Below are positions 26,243 through 34,747 of a stretch of 64,000 nt of DNA, piece after piece. A program made the translations under genes and the position numbers. How positions within the stretch are numbered: the first letter of the stretch is position 1; every line of letters starts with the position of its first letter. The stretch lies in the NCBI GenBank assembly GCA_963743425.1, contig CAVUPU010000004.1, positions 620,001 to 684,000 of the forward strand, given 5' to 3'. This DNA is from JAJVID01 sp963743425 (GTDB taxonomy: Bacteria > Acidobacteriota > Blastocatellia > RBC074). Below the pieces are notes generated by a model that did no database searches, was not told where the DNA came from, and saw only the letters and a program-made list of their open reading frames with translations.

Positions 26243-28131
26243 GGGATTTTGCGGGAGAATTTTTGGGTGACCGGATTTCGCGTCGCGCTTTTATCCGAAA
26301 AGCTTCGGCGGCGGGCTTCAGTCTGGCGGCCGCTGAATCGGCGGCGAATGCGCTAGCGCCTCTCGTGTCGTCCGCTCAGCGCGCGGCGGTTGCGCCACTG
26401 GTCGGGACGGGCGGAGAACTGCTGGCCGAACAATTGCGCGCTTTCGGGACGCGATTCGTCTTCGTTTGCAACAGTTCGGGAATGGGCGCGTTGTGCGACG
26501 CGTTGGTGGATCGGCCCGATATGCAATTCATTCAGGCCGTCTCGGAAAACCAGGTCGTCGGGATGGCTGACGGTTACGCAAAAGCCACGGGGCGCGCGTC
26601 CTTCGCCTGTTTCAGTCGCGTCGGCGGGCCGTTGGCGAGCGCCAATATGTACAACGCGATGAAAGATCGGACGCCGGTGGTGATCTTCGCTGATCACGCC
26701 GACACGCACTCCGATGGGCGCGACGGCCATGAAGACCTGGATGATTGGCTGGAGCCGTTCAAGCAATACACGAAATGGCGCTGGCTCGCCAAAGAAGGCG
26801 CGCGCATCCCGGAGTGGATCGCGCACGCTTTCAAAATCTCGACCATTGCGCCCGGAGGTCCGACTTTCGTCCGCGTCCCGCGCAACGTGCTCTACCAGAA
26901 AAATATCAAGGCCGAGGTCTTTTCCCGCGAAAGCGTCTCGACGCCGATGCGACTGGCGCCTGATCCCGCGCTCATCGAGCGCGCCGCCCGCGAATTGATC
27001 GAGGCGAGCAGCCCCATTCTTTACGTCGGCGCCGAGGTCTGGACTTCGGGCGCACGCGCGGATGTGGTCGAGTTGGCCGAATTGCTCGCCGTTCCCGTGA
27101 CGCAGGCCAGGAGCTGGGCGGCGGATTTTCCCACGGATCATCCGCTCTATCTCGGCGGCTACTTCCATCCGATGAGGTTTCCCGAAGAGGTAGACCTCTT
27201 CCTGAACCTCGGCGCGAAGATGCCCGATCAGGGCAGCGGGCCGCCGATGGTCCCTCGGAGCGTCAAAGTCATCCACGCGCGGATCGAAAGTCACCAGGTG
27301 GGCGTCAACTATCCGATAGACCATGCGATCGTCGCCGATGTGAAAGAGACATCTCGCGCTCTGGTCGAGGCGGTAAAAGCGACGCTCACCGCCGAGCGGC
27401 TGAAAGCCGTCAAACAGTCGCGCTCGGAAAAGATCGAACGCGCTGCGAGCGCGCTCAGAGAATCATACAGAGCGGCTGCGCGAGACGGTTGGGATTCGAG
27501 TCCGATCACCTGGCCGCGTCTGCTGTTCACACTCGATGAAACGCTCGATGACGACGCGATCATCGTCGAAGAGCTCGGGACGGAAGATTGGGTGTTGCGG
27601 TCATTCGCTTTCGCCGATGGCAAAAAGACCAAGATCGGGCGCACTCTGGGACGCTCGCTCGGTTGGGGCTTGAGCGCATCGATCGGCGTCAAGCTGGCCC
27701 GCCCGGACCAGCAGGTCGTCGCGCTGCAAGGCGACGGCGGTTTCCTCTTCGGGCAATCGGACGCGCTCTGGTCAATGTCGCGCTACGATGCGCCGATACT
27801 GACGATCGTCTGCAATAACCGCAGTTACGACGAGCCGCGCAACAACATTTTGATGAAGGAGGGGCGATGCCGCGATGAGAACAAAGACATGATCTGTTAT
27901 CTCGGCTCCCCCGACGTCGAGTTCACGCATCTCGCCAGCGCCTATGGCATTCGCGGCGAGCGCGTCGCTCATCCTGGCGAACTCAAGCCGGCGCTTAAAA
28001 GAGCTATTGCCGCAACCCGAGACGGCCGCCCCTATCTGCTCGATGTGTTGATCGCGCGTACGGGACTGGCATCTGATTCTACCTGGCATCCGCGCTACTC
28101 CCTGGCGGCTGCCCGAAAGAGAAAGGTTTAG
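26239..28131 (+). CDS. Tat-exported thiamine-pyrophosphate-dependent enzyme (acetolactate synthase/decarboxylase fold)
   Basis: A 630-residue ThDP enzyme with all three domains. The PYR domain has catalytic Glu103 in AVSENQV and MADGYAKATGR. The central domain follows. The PP domain has the ThDP motif from GDG (498-500) to NN (526-527). The N-terminus has a twin-arginine signal (ISRRAFIRKAS, residues 13-23, then a hydrophobic Ala-rich stretch), so the folded holoenzyme should be sent to the periplasm, an unusual place for this family. Its ATG overlaps the restored cytochrome stop (ATGA), implying translational coupling. Family members decarboxylate 2-oxo acids or oxalyl-type substrates; passing electrons to the cytochrome would make it an oxidase or dehydrogenase, which is inference. 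Confidence 0.85.
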   Translation: MRDFAGEFLGDRISRRAFIRKASAAGFSLAAAESAANALAPLVSSAQRAAVAPLVGTGGELLAEQLRAFGTRFVFVCNSSGMGALCDALVDRPDMQFIQAVSENQVVGMADGYAKATGRASFACFSRVGGPLASANMYNAMKDRTPVVIFADHADTHSDGRDGHEDLDDWLEPFKQYTKWRWLAKEGARIPEWIAHAFKISTIAPGGPTFVRVPRNVLYQKNIKAEVFSRESVSTPMRLAPDPALIERAARELIEASSPILYVGAEVWTSGARADVVELAELLAVPVTQARSWAADFPTDHPLYLGGYFHPMRFPEEVDLFLNLGAKMPDQGSGPPMVPRSVKVIHARIESHQVGVNYPIDHAIVADVKETSRALVEAVKATLTAERLKAVKQSRSEKIERAASALRESYRAAARDGWDSSPITWPRLLFTLDETLDDDAIIVEELGTEDWVLRSFAFADGKKTKIGRTLGRSLGWGLSASIGVKLARPDQQVVALQGDGGFLFGQSDALWSMSRYDAPILTIVCNNRSYDEPRNNILMKEGRCRDENKDMICYLGSPDVEFTHLASAYGIRGERVAHPGELKPALKRAIAATRDGRPYLLDVLIARTGLASDSTWHPRYSLAAARKRKV

Positions 28132-28135
28132 AACC

Positions 28136-28224
28136 AGTTCGTAGTCCCGCCTTTAGGCGGAAGCGTTTAGTATGCGGAATGGATCTGTGGCTGACCCTTC
28201 CGCCTAAAGGCGGGACTACGAACT
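28136..28224. repeat. 28-bp perfect inverted repeat
   Basis: Arms 28136-28163 and 28197-28224 are perfect complements, each with an inner palindrome (CCGCCTTTAGGCGG) much like that of the repeat at 966-1050. It lies between the TPP enzyme and the bicupin gene and could uncouple their expression. Confidence 0.92.
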
Positions 28225-28246
28225 GAGTCACGGAGGAGTCCTTCAA

Positions 28247-29645
28247 ATGAAAGAAATGAAAGATTGGGTCAGGAAATTTATCGCCGGAGGCCTCTCCCGT
28301 CGTGAGTTCGTCGAACGCGCGGCGACCGGGGGGCTGAGCCTTTTTTCAACTCTGACCGCGCTCCATCTCGGAGCGCGCGCGGAAACCGGTCATAATCCCG
28401 CGCATCATCACGATCACGATCACGATCACGGTCACGATGGGCGCCGCCATCATCATTCGCACGCCGCGCACTCGAGGCAGTCGGACGTGAAGGCGCGCGC
28501 GCGGCGCAATCCCGATCAAACGAACGTCAACCCCTACGAGGCATGGTTGAAGCAGGAAGGCGTTCCCGTCCACCGCAGTTATCACGTCGCTGATCTGCGC
28601 GCCGCCGAAGTCAAGCCCTGGAAGAGAATGGGCGCTCTCGGCGCGCACGTCGATCTTGTCGGCGGAGAGGGAGTCAACGCGGGCTACATCTGTGAAATCC
28701 CGGCCGGCGCGAGCGCGAATCCGCAGCGATATCTGTTCGAGGAAGTGATCTACGTCTTGAGCGGCGAGGGCGAGACGGTGATCTGGAGTCCCGGCGGAGC
28801 CAAGCAATCGGTCAAATGGAAGGCGGGCGCGATCATTGCGCCGCCGCTCAACGTCTGGCGTCAGCATATCAATCGCGGAACGGCGCCGGCGCGCTTCCTT
28901 TCGATGAACAACGCTCCGGTGGTGATCGATCTCTTTCACAACGCCGATTTCGTCTTCAACAACGATTTCGTCTTTCGCGACCGTTATGACGGCGAGGCCG
29001 ATTACTTCAGCGACGGGAAGGAGAATTTCCATCATAAACAGACGACGCTCGAAACCAGCGAGATCGTTCGCGGCGTTCATACGTGGGACAGCGGCTTCGT
29101 GCCCGACGCCCGAACGATCGGCCTCGCCGAGGTCAAAGAGCGCGGTCAGGGAAATTCGCGCGTCGAATTGCAACTGGCCGAAAACTCCGATGCAGTGCCA
29201 CATCTCTGAATTCGAGGTGGGCACATACAAGAAAGCCCATCGTCACGGCCCCGGCTCGCACGTGGTGATGTTGAACGGACTCGGGTATACGTTGATGTGG
29301 AAGGAAAACATCAAGTATTCCGAATCGAAGACTCAGGTCCGCATCGATTGGAAAGAGGGCAGCCTGTTCGTTCCGCCCGATGGCTGGTTCCACCAACATT
29401 TCAACAGCGGCCCCGACGCCGCGCGCTACCTGGCTCCGACGTGGGGAGGCGACGGCAGATGGTTTATGCGCGCGCTAGGGGGCGGCGGACGCACGCACCG
29501 GCTCGGCAAGACCAGTCTCCGAAAAGGCGGCAACATGATCGAGTACGATGAAGAGGATCCGATCATCAGAGAAATCTTTGAAGCGGAACTCAAGAAATCG
29601 GGCGTAAAAAACAGAATGCGTTCAGGCAAAGGGGAATCGTCATAA
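28247..29645 (+). CDS. Tat-exported His-rich bicupin, frameshifted
   Basis: The N-terminus has a twin-arginine motif (SRREFV, residues 17-22) and a hydrophobic helix. A His/Asp-rich stretch follows (about 47-77) that could bind Zn, Ni or Cu. Cupin domain 1 covers about 130-230. The frame stops at 29209, but removing one base at about 29187 (before ATGCAGTGCCAC) continues directly into cupin domain 2 (HISEFEVGTYKKAHRHGPGSH and PDGWFHQHFN) up to 29645. Together this is a bicupin of about 465 residues. It is probably periplasmic and metal-dependent, like ring-cleaving or oxalate-type bicupins. It follows the exported TPP enzyme and may process its substrate or product. Gene callers would see two overlapping pieces (28247-29209 and 28986-29645). 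Confidence 0.75.
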
Positions 29646-29648
29646 TAT

Positions 29649-29712
29649 TTTTCCCGTCCCGCGTTTTCCTGTCGGCAAAACCATAAACAGGAAACGCGGG
29701 ACTGGAGAAAAT
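29649..29712. terminator. Hairpin after the bicupin gene
   Basis: TTTTCCCGTCCCGCGTTTTC on the left (29649 on) pairs, with small bulges, with GAAACGCGGGACTGGAGAAAA on the right (ending about 29712). It starts a few bases after the bicupin stop and is a likely transcription end. Confidence 0.65.
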
Positions 29713-29866
29713 AAACCAAAGATTATTGACCGCGGTTCCAACAGGCCCCGACAAGCCTCAATACGACACCCTCACAATCGAGCCCTGTCAAATAGCCTGA
29801 ACTCGTTGCGGTCTCTCGTTGCGTTCTGGCGAAACCATTCGGTGGCATATTTGCAAAGGGTCCAAT

Positions 29867-30748
29867 ATGAAGATTTTTGTGATTGCGTTATGTGTGTGGA
29901 TGAGTGTTGCGGCCCAGTCGGAGTCGTTCGAGAAACAGGCAATATCCATAGCGCAACAGATACCGGTATCCAGTCTGGATGAGCAATTGCCCAACCGCCC
30001 TTTCGCGGTCTGGTTCAATGAACTCGTCGGGCGGGACGCCGGGGTTGTCTGGCAACTGGCCGAATGCGGCGCGCCCGCAAGCGTCCCAGGCAGGGCGGAG
30101 CAGGATTTGCAGGCCTGCGCTGAGGCCTCCGTGCTCTTGCCCAACGGCAATAGGATGATTCTTGCAATCTCGATTGGGACTTTTAAGAAAGGCGTCACCG
30201 GTCAACCAGCCTTTTTCCGCGCGGTGATTGAAAGCGGCGAGAAGCTCCATCAGGTCCGCCGGTTGCGCGATCTGCCGGAGATGTTACGATCGCCCCGGCG
30301 CCCATCAAGCTCGCTGCCTGATCTACAGGCTGGTCCGCAGCAAGTAGACCTGCGGCCTGATGCGGTTTATTTGTCCTCGCTGGCGCTCGACATCAACTTC
30401 GCGCCGGCGCCATCGATAGCGGAGGAGAAGCCGCCATCTCCGCCGGCTGCCCCCAAGAAGCCTCAGAAGATTTCGCAAGGCTTATTGGAGGGGAGCGTCA
30501 TTAAGAGGCGCATGCCGGCCTATCCGATCAGCGCCAGAAATATGAACGCTTATGGAAAGGTCGAGGTGCGCATAGTCATCTCGGAAGAGGGGCTGGTCAT
30601 CGAGGCGGCGGCCATCAGCGGACACCCGGCGCTGCGCACCGCGGCTGTGGACGCGGCGCGCGAGTGGGTCTACAAACCGACGACGCTCTTTGGCGTCCCC
30701 ATCAAGGTGGAAACCGTCTTGACTTTCACTTTTAACCCCGGCTCATAA
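29867..30748 (+). CDS. Periplasmic protein with TonB C-terminal domain
   Basis: The 293-residue protein has a signal peptide (MKIFVIALCVWMSVAAQS), an uncharacterised N-terminal domain of about 150 residues, a Pro-rich linker (PPSPPAAPKKPQK) and a C-terminal TonB domain (about 205-290: MPAYPISARNMNAYGKVEVRIVIS..., WVYKPTT). Classical TonB is anchored in the inner membrane by its N-terminus; here the hydrophobic segment looks cleavable, so it may be secreted and not energised. It may bind TonB boxes or partner proteins. It opens a tightly spaced three-gene unit (gaps of 13 and 20 bases). Start at 29867 is chosen over 29819 because the signal peptide begins there. Confidence 0.8.
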   Translation: MKIFVIALCVWMSVAAQSESFEKQAISIAQQIPVSSLDEQLPNRPFAVWFNELVGRDAGVVWQLAECGAPASVPGRAEQDLQACAEASVLLPNGNRMILAISIGTFKKGVTGQPAFFRAVIESGEKLHQVRRLRDLPEMLRSPRRPSSSLPDLQAGPQQVDLRPDAVYLSSLALDINFAPAPSIAEEKPPSPPAAPKKPQKISQGLLEGSVIKRRMPAYPISARNMNAYGKVEVRIVISEEGLVIEAAAISGHPALRTAAVDAAREWVYKPTTLFGVPIKVETVLTFTFNPGS

Positions 30749-30761
30749 CATTATTTCGACC

Positions 30762-32072
30762 ATGTTCTGTAAAATTATTGCCCCGCAGCTTAATGCATTA
30801 AAAGTCGCCCTCTCAGTTGGGCTCCTGCTTTGCGTCTTAAGCGTGGCGACGCCGGGACAGGCGGCGTTATCAACCCAATCTGGCCAATCTGGCCAATCTG
30901 GCCAATCTGGCCAATCTGGCCAATCTGGCCAATCTGGCCAATCTGGCCAATCTGGCCAATCTGGCCAATCTGGCCAATCTGGCCAATCTGGCCAATCTGG
31001 CCCATCCAGACCGTCTGGCGAAATCTATGGCGGCATCGAGCTAAGCGATGAGGGGGTCAAGGCGATCGCGCTGCAGGTCTCTCAAGGCGATCCAGAGCCT
31101 GGCTTCAGGCGGGTTTATTCAGAAATCATCCGTCTCAGGCTGGGACGAACAAGCTACGGGGAGTTCCCGCCGAATGTTTCCGCGGACGCCGCCCGGGCCG
31201 TCTCGACAGTGCTTGCGCGATTGCGTCAGCAATATCGAGTGTCGCCCGAGCGGATCTACATCATTGGCTCCAGCCGCCTGGGGGCCGACCCACCGCCGGA
31301 CCTGATCACCGCCATCCGCAGGGCGACAGGCCTGAACTTGACTTTTCTGGACGCTGTGACAGAAATTCAACTGAGCATTGCCGGGACGATCCCGCGAACC
31401 GGGAAGGTCGGCGCCACTTCGATCGATAGCCGAAGCACGTCTGTGCTGTTCCACATTGGCGCCACCAGCACGCAAGGCGGTTACGAGATGCTCAAATACT
31501 CACCGTCAGATTCGCCGTCATTCGATTTCGTCGCAATGAACATCCCTCAAGGGGTGGTGAGTTACGCCAATGAGATCAGCCGGGCTGTGGGACCCCGTAG
31601 CGGTTTGTACACTTTCACTCGACAGGTCAAAGCTTCCGGCGCCCTAACCTTCCGCCAGACGCTGCGCAGAGAGACAGAGAGTAAACCGGGGCTGACGCAT
31701 CGCAAACGCGTCTTCCTGACAGGCCCCCTGGTTTGGGCAATGGTGACGATGCTCTATCCGGAGGATAGACAGGCTTTCGTCCCCATTACATATGACAATA
31801 TCACGCAGTTTGCGGAGAGAATCGCGCGCTCCCCCAGGGAGCTGGCATTTCAAAACTTCTCATTCATTCGTGATCGGAGACTGCGTCAGGAAGTCCAACA
31901 GGAGATGGAGGAGATAAGAGCCACATTTGACCCCCAGCAACTCATCGCCGGCGCAGAGATGCTCAAGGCTGCGGCGGAGGAACTCAAGTGGCAGGAGAAG
32001 AAGATCTTGTTTGCGAGGCTCGGGCATTTAGGTTCTATCTTGAGTCATATTCGTCTACAAATCGGCAAATAA
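30762..32072 (+). CDS. Exported Ppx/GppA-like (ASKHA) protein with QSG repeat
   Basis: A signal peptide (about 1-33) is followed by 14 perfect QSG repeats (residues 39-80) and then a domain reminiscent of exopolyphosphatase/GppA. The visible traces are IELSDEGVKAIALQV at the first phosphate-loop position, VSPERIYIIGSSRLG, and TGLNLTFLDAVTEIQLSIAG where Ppx has TGL-eEA. Key Gly and Asp residues of the ATPase loops are altered (IDSRSTSVLF in place of DIGGGSTE), so catalysis is doubtful. The C-terminal third is helical. Export of such a fold is unusual. It sits between the TonB-like and Zn-ribbon coiled-coil genes in one operon. The Ppx assignment is tentative. Confidence 0.6.
   Translation: MFCKIIAPQLNALKVALSVGLLLCVLSVATPGQAALSTQSGQSGQSGQSGQSGQSGQSGQSGQSGQSGQSGQSGQSGQSGPSRPSGEIYGGIELSDEGVKAIALQVSQGDPEPGFRRVYSEIIRLRLGRTSYGEFPPNVSADAARAVSTVLARLRQQYRVSPERIYIIGSSRLGADPPPDLITAIRRATGLNLTFLDAVTEIQLSIAGTIPRTGKVGATSIDSRSTSVLFHIGATSTQGGYEMLKYSPSDSPSFDFVAMNIPQGVVSYANEISRAVGPRSGLYTFTRQVKASGALTFRQTLRRETESKPGLTHRKRVFLTGPLVWAMVTMLYPEDRQAFVPITYDNITQFAERIARSPRELAFQNFSFIRDRRLRQEVQQEMEEIRATFDPQQLIAGAEMLKAAAEELKWQEKKILFARLGHLGSILSHIRLQIGK
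30876..31001 (+). repeat. 14 perfect tandem copies of a 9-bp unit (CAATCTGGC)
   Basis: Bases 30876-31001 hold 14 identical 9-mers in frame, encoding (Gln-Ser-Gly)14. The unit count can change by slippage without frameshift. The reverse strand and a second frame are also open through the array, which is a consequence of the repeat and not evidence of genes. Confidence 0.95.
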
Positions 32073-32092
32073 CGAATTCTGCGGAGCGGCAC

Positions 32093-33604
32093 ATGCAAGA
32101 AGACGCTATCAATGTGTTTTGCCTTTCGCATGGCGTCAGCTTTCCTACGTTGAGGTCGAATCGAGTAATCATTTGTAAGGAGAATCACGTCTTGAGCTAT
32201 AATTTTCCGCACTCAGGTAAGTGGTTCTACTGCTGCCTGTGCCAGCAATATTGGGGCGCGCCCAAAGGACAGGGGGGACAAGGCAGTTTCTCCAAACAAT
32301 GCCCGTCGTGCAACCTTATCAAAAAGGCCCGTTATTATTCGTGCGACCAATGTAACGTCACGATGATCGACTCCCTGGGCGCTATCAACCGTAAGGAGAT
32401 ACATATTACGCCCTGGGGGACGCCGCATCCGCATTGTCCCGGTTGTCAGCAGCTTCCGAAGTCGGTTCCTCAATCGCACGCCTGTCCGGAGTTGAATGGA
32501 TTACTCACCACGGCCCGCGCCGAATGCCCTTTCTGCGAAGTGGGAGAGGGAGCCGAAGGCGCAGTTGATATAGAAGGATCGGGAAACGAAACCGAAATAG
32601 TGCGAATCGAAAGCGCGGGCGAAGTCTTCGACCCTTCATATCTTGTCCTGGAGGAGCTTGAAAGAAAGACGTCCGAGATGAGATCGCTCGAAGCGGAGGC
32701 TGAAGCGCGCGAAGCCAAAGCTCGGGAGAGATTACGACAGGTCGAAACCAGATTACGGCAGGAGATGTTGCGGCGCTCAGAGGTGGAGCGGAAATCCAGG
32801 GAGATTGAAGAAGATTTGAGGCGCCAGTCGGAAATCGACCGGGACCGCATCGATGCTGCGATAAAAACAGCGGATTCCGCCGCTCGGTTCGAGGAGGAGA
32901 GGAACGCGCGCATCGCGGCCGAACAGGCAAAAGCTGAAGCCGAAGCGAAACTGCGTGAGATGGAAGCCAGAGCCTCTGGAGCTGAAGAGCGACTTCGCCA
33001 AGCCGAAACCAGATTACAAATTGAAGAGAATTACAAGGTCGAAATCAACTGGATCAGAGCCGAACTGGAAGAGGCTCTGACGACGACACGGCAGGCCGAG
33101 GAGAATCACAGAGATGAAATGGCCAGAATCACGGCCGAGGCCGAGGAGAATCACAGAGATGAAATGGCCAGAATCACGGCCGAGGCCGAGGAGAATCACA
33201 GAGATGAAATGGCCAGAATCACGGCCGAGGCCGAGGAGAATCACAGAGATGAAATGGCCAGAATCACGGCCGAGGCCGAAGCCAAATACCGGGAGATGGA
33301 AAACAGGGCGCGCCAGGCCGAAACCTGTTCTCGCCGGCTATATCTGATCTTGAAACTGGGCTTTTCCTCCGCCGAACAGATCATCGCGGAAGCTCTCAAC
33401 GTGGGCGATGAAGATGAAAAAGACGCGATGATAATACCGCTCGACCTGGCGGCAAACGCATACCCGGACAACTCTTCTCCTGAAACGCCGGGATCAGGCG
33501 CAAATGGTTCGGTGGATTACGAAGACTTCCCATTTTCCGACAGGATGAGAGCCTTGTTCGAGGCTGCGGCGCGCGCGAACGCCACCAACGAAGAAGGTGT
33601 TTAA
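32093..33604 (+). CDS. Cys-rich (zinc-ribbon-like) coiled-coil protein
   Basis: From ATG 32093 the 503-residue protein has an N-terminal Cys/His-rich region of about 160 residues with several CxxC pairs (CCLCQQYW, CPSCNL, CDQCNVT, CPGCQQ, CPFCE), suggesting two or more zinc ribbons. A coiled coil of more than 250 residues follows, including four exact 15-residue repeats, EENHRDEMARITAEA, and an acidic C-terminal tail. There is no signal peptide, so it is cytoplasmic, unlike its two operon neighbours. The upstream extension to 31988 overlaps the preceding gene and is rejected. The role is unknown; zinc ribbons plus a coiled coil suggest a scaffold or nucleic-acid-linked sensor. Confidence 0.75.
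   Translation: MQEDAINVFCLSHGVSFPTLRSNRVIICKENHVLSYNFPHSGKWFYCCLCQQYWGAPKGQGGQGSFSKQCPSCNLIKKARYYSCDQCNVTMIDSLGAINRKEIHITPWGTPHPHCPGCQQLPKSVPQSHACPELNGLLTTARAECPFCEVGEGAEGAVDIEGSGNETEIVRIESAGEVFDPSYLVLEELERKTSEMRSLEAEAEAREAKARERLRQVETRLRQEMLRRSEVERKSREIEEDLRRQSEIDRDRIDAAIKTADSAARFEEERNARIAAEQAKAEAEAKLREMEARASGAEERLRQAETRLQIEENYKVEINWIRAELEEALTTTRQAEENHRDEMARITAEAEENHRDEMARITAEAEENHRDEMARITAEAEENHRDEMARITAEAEAKYREMENRARQAETCSRRLYLILKLGFSSAEQIIAEALNVGDEDEKDAMIIPLDLAANAYPDNSSPETPGSGANGSVDYEDFPFSDRMRALFEAAARANATNEEGV
33098..33277 (+). repeat. Four exact 45-bp tandem repeats
   Basis: Copies at 33098-33142, 33143-33187, 33188-33232 and 33233-33277 are identical at the DNA level and encode EENHRDEMARITAEA. 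Exact identity implies recent expansion or ongoing homogenisation within the coiled coil. Confidence 0.95.
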
Positions 33605-33640
33605 GCATGTAGGTAAACATTCTGAGCCATAATCGCTTTC

Positions 33641-33770
33641 CATTTTCCATTTTCCATTTGATATTTTGCATTTGCCATTGCCTCAGAAAAGGACCAATGC
33701 CCGTTCGGCATTGACTGGCCCACCCTCTGGCAATGACAAATGCAAAATATCAAATGGAAAATGGAAAATG
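33641..33770. repeat. 42-bp inverted repeat of ATTTTCCATTTTCC type
   Basis: Arms 33641-33682 and 33729-33770 match with a single mismatch, and an inner hairpin (AATGCC/GGCATT) lies in the loop. It shares long words with the element at 53008-53136, although the words are arranged differently. It sits between the coiled-coil gene and panB. Confidence 0.93.
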
Positions 33771-33869
33771 AAATTTGCCGCAAAACTTTTGCTTCAGTGT
33801 CGTAATTAAGGATCTTGTGATAGTGTAAAGGGGATTCAGGACTCTACCTTTTGGAGGGTACCATTAAAT

Positions 33870-34745
33870 ATGTTTTCTCAATCCCTTAAACAGACTTCTT
33901 CCACCCCTTCTCTCAACTCATCAACGCGCCAGGTCGATCTATCCCAACATTCGTTTCGCTCGATTTCGGATTTCTGGAAAGCGAAGCGGGATGGCCGGAA
34001 GATTTCGATGCTCAGCGTCTACGACGCGGTCTTTGCCAGGCTGGCTGTCGAGGCCGGCGTGAACACTATCCTCGTGGGGGACAGTGTGGCAATGGCGCTC
34101 TACGGGTTCGAGAGCACGATTCACGCCACGGTTGAGATGATCGCGTCCCATGTCGGGGCCGTTCGCCGGGCATGTCCGAGCGCCTTTCTCGTCGCCGATC
34201 TCCCCTTCGGCTCGTACCGGAGAGGGTTGAAGGCCGCCATGAAGGCCGTCGAGGCGATGGCTCGCGCCGGGGCGAGCGCTGTAAAACTCGAAGGCGTCGC
34301 GGGCAATGAACAAATCATCTCCCACATCATAGAATCGGGCATTCCCGTCATGGGTCACATCGGGCTGACTCCGCAATCCGTGCTCGCGCTCGGAGGTTAC
34401 AAAGTGCAGGGAGGCACGGAGGAAGGCGCGGCCCAGCTCAACGATGACGCCAAAGAACTTGAAGACCTCGGCGCCTTTTCTCTCGTCCTGGAATGCGTGA
34501 GCCGCAGCCTGGGTTCTCGCATCTCCTCCCATCTGTCCATACCGGTCATCGGGATCGGCGCCGGCGCGGAAGTTGATGGCCAGGTGCTTGTAGCGTCCGA
34601 TCTCTTGGGTCTATCGTTGGGCCGCTCTCCCCGTTTTGTCCGGAGATACCTTGACGGCGCCGCTCTGGTGTCGAAAGCCTTCGAGGAATTCTGTCGGCAG
34701 GTTGGCGAAGCGCAATACCCGAGCGAGGCGGAGAGCTACGATTGA
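33870..34745 (+). CDS. panB: 3-methyl-2-oxobutanoate hydroxymethyltransferase
   Basis: This 291-residue (beta/alpha)8 enzyme makes ketopantoate from 2-oxoisovalerate and methylene-tetrahydrofolate, the first committed step to CoA. Family blocks are present: MLSVYDAVFARLA, ILVGDSVAMALYGF with the Mg-binding Asp, GHIGLTPQSV, LECV, and IPVIGIGAGAEVDGQVLV. The N-terminus has about 27 extra Ser/Thr/Gln-rich residues. TGGAGGG lies upstream. It is the first gene of a close-packed operon with a phosphopantothenate synthetase and coaX. Confidence 0.96.
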   Translation: MFSQSLKQTSSTPSLNSSTRQVDLSQHSFRSISDFWKAKRDGRKISMLSVYDAVFARLAVEAGVNTILVGDSVAMALYGFESTIHATVEMIASHVGAVRRACPSAFLVADLPFGSYRRGLKAAMKAVEAMARAGASAVKLEGVAGNEQIISHIIESGIPVMGHIGLTPQSVLALGGYKVQGGTEEGAAQLNDDAKELEDLGAFSLVLECVSRSLGSRISSHLSIPVIGIGAGAEVDGQVLVASDLLGLSLGRSPRFVRRYLDGAALVSKAFEEFCRQVGEAQYPSEAESYD

Positions 34746-34747
34746 TC

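Noticed and set aside
29190..29645. Separate small cupin gene
   Set aside because: No ribosome binding site; it continues the first cupin after a one-base correction, as in bicupin homologues.
30790..31051. Frames encoding (IGQ)n or (IWP)n through the 9-bp repeat
   Set aside because: A 9-bp unit is open in several frames automatically; the QSG frame has the signal peptide and downstream domain.
33098..33277. Possible CRISPR or regulatory array
   Set aside because: Units are contiguous without spacers and lie in frame inside a coding region.
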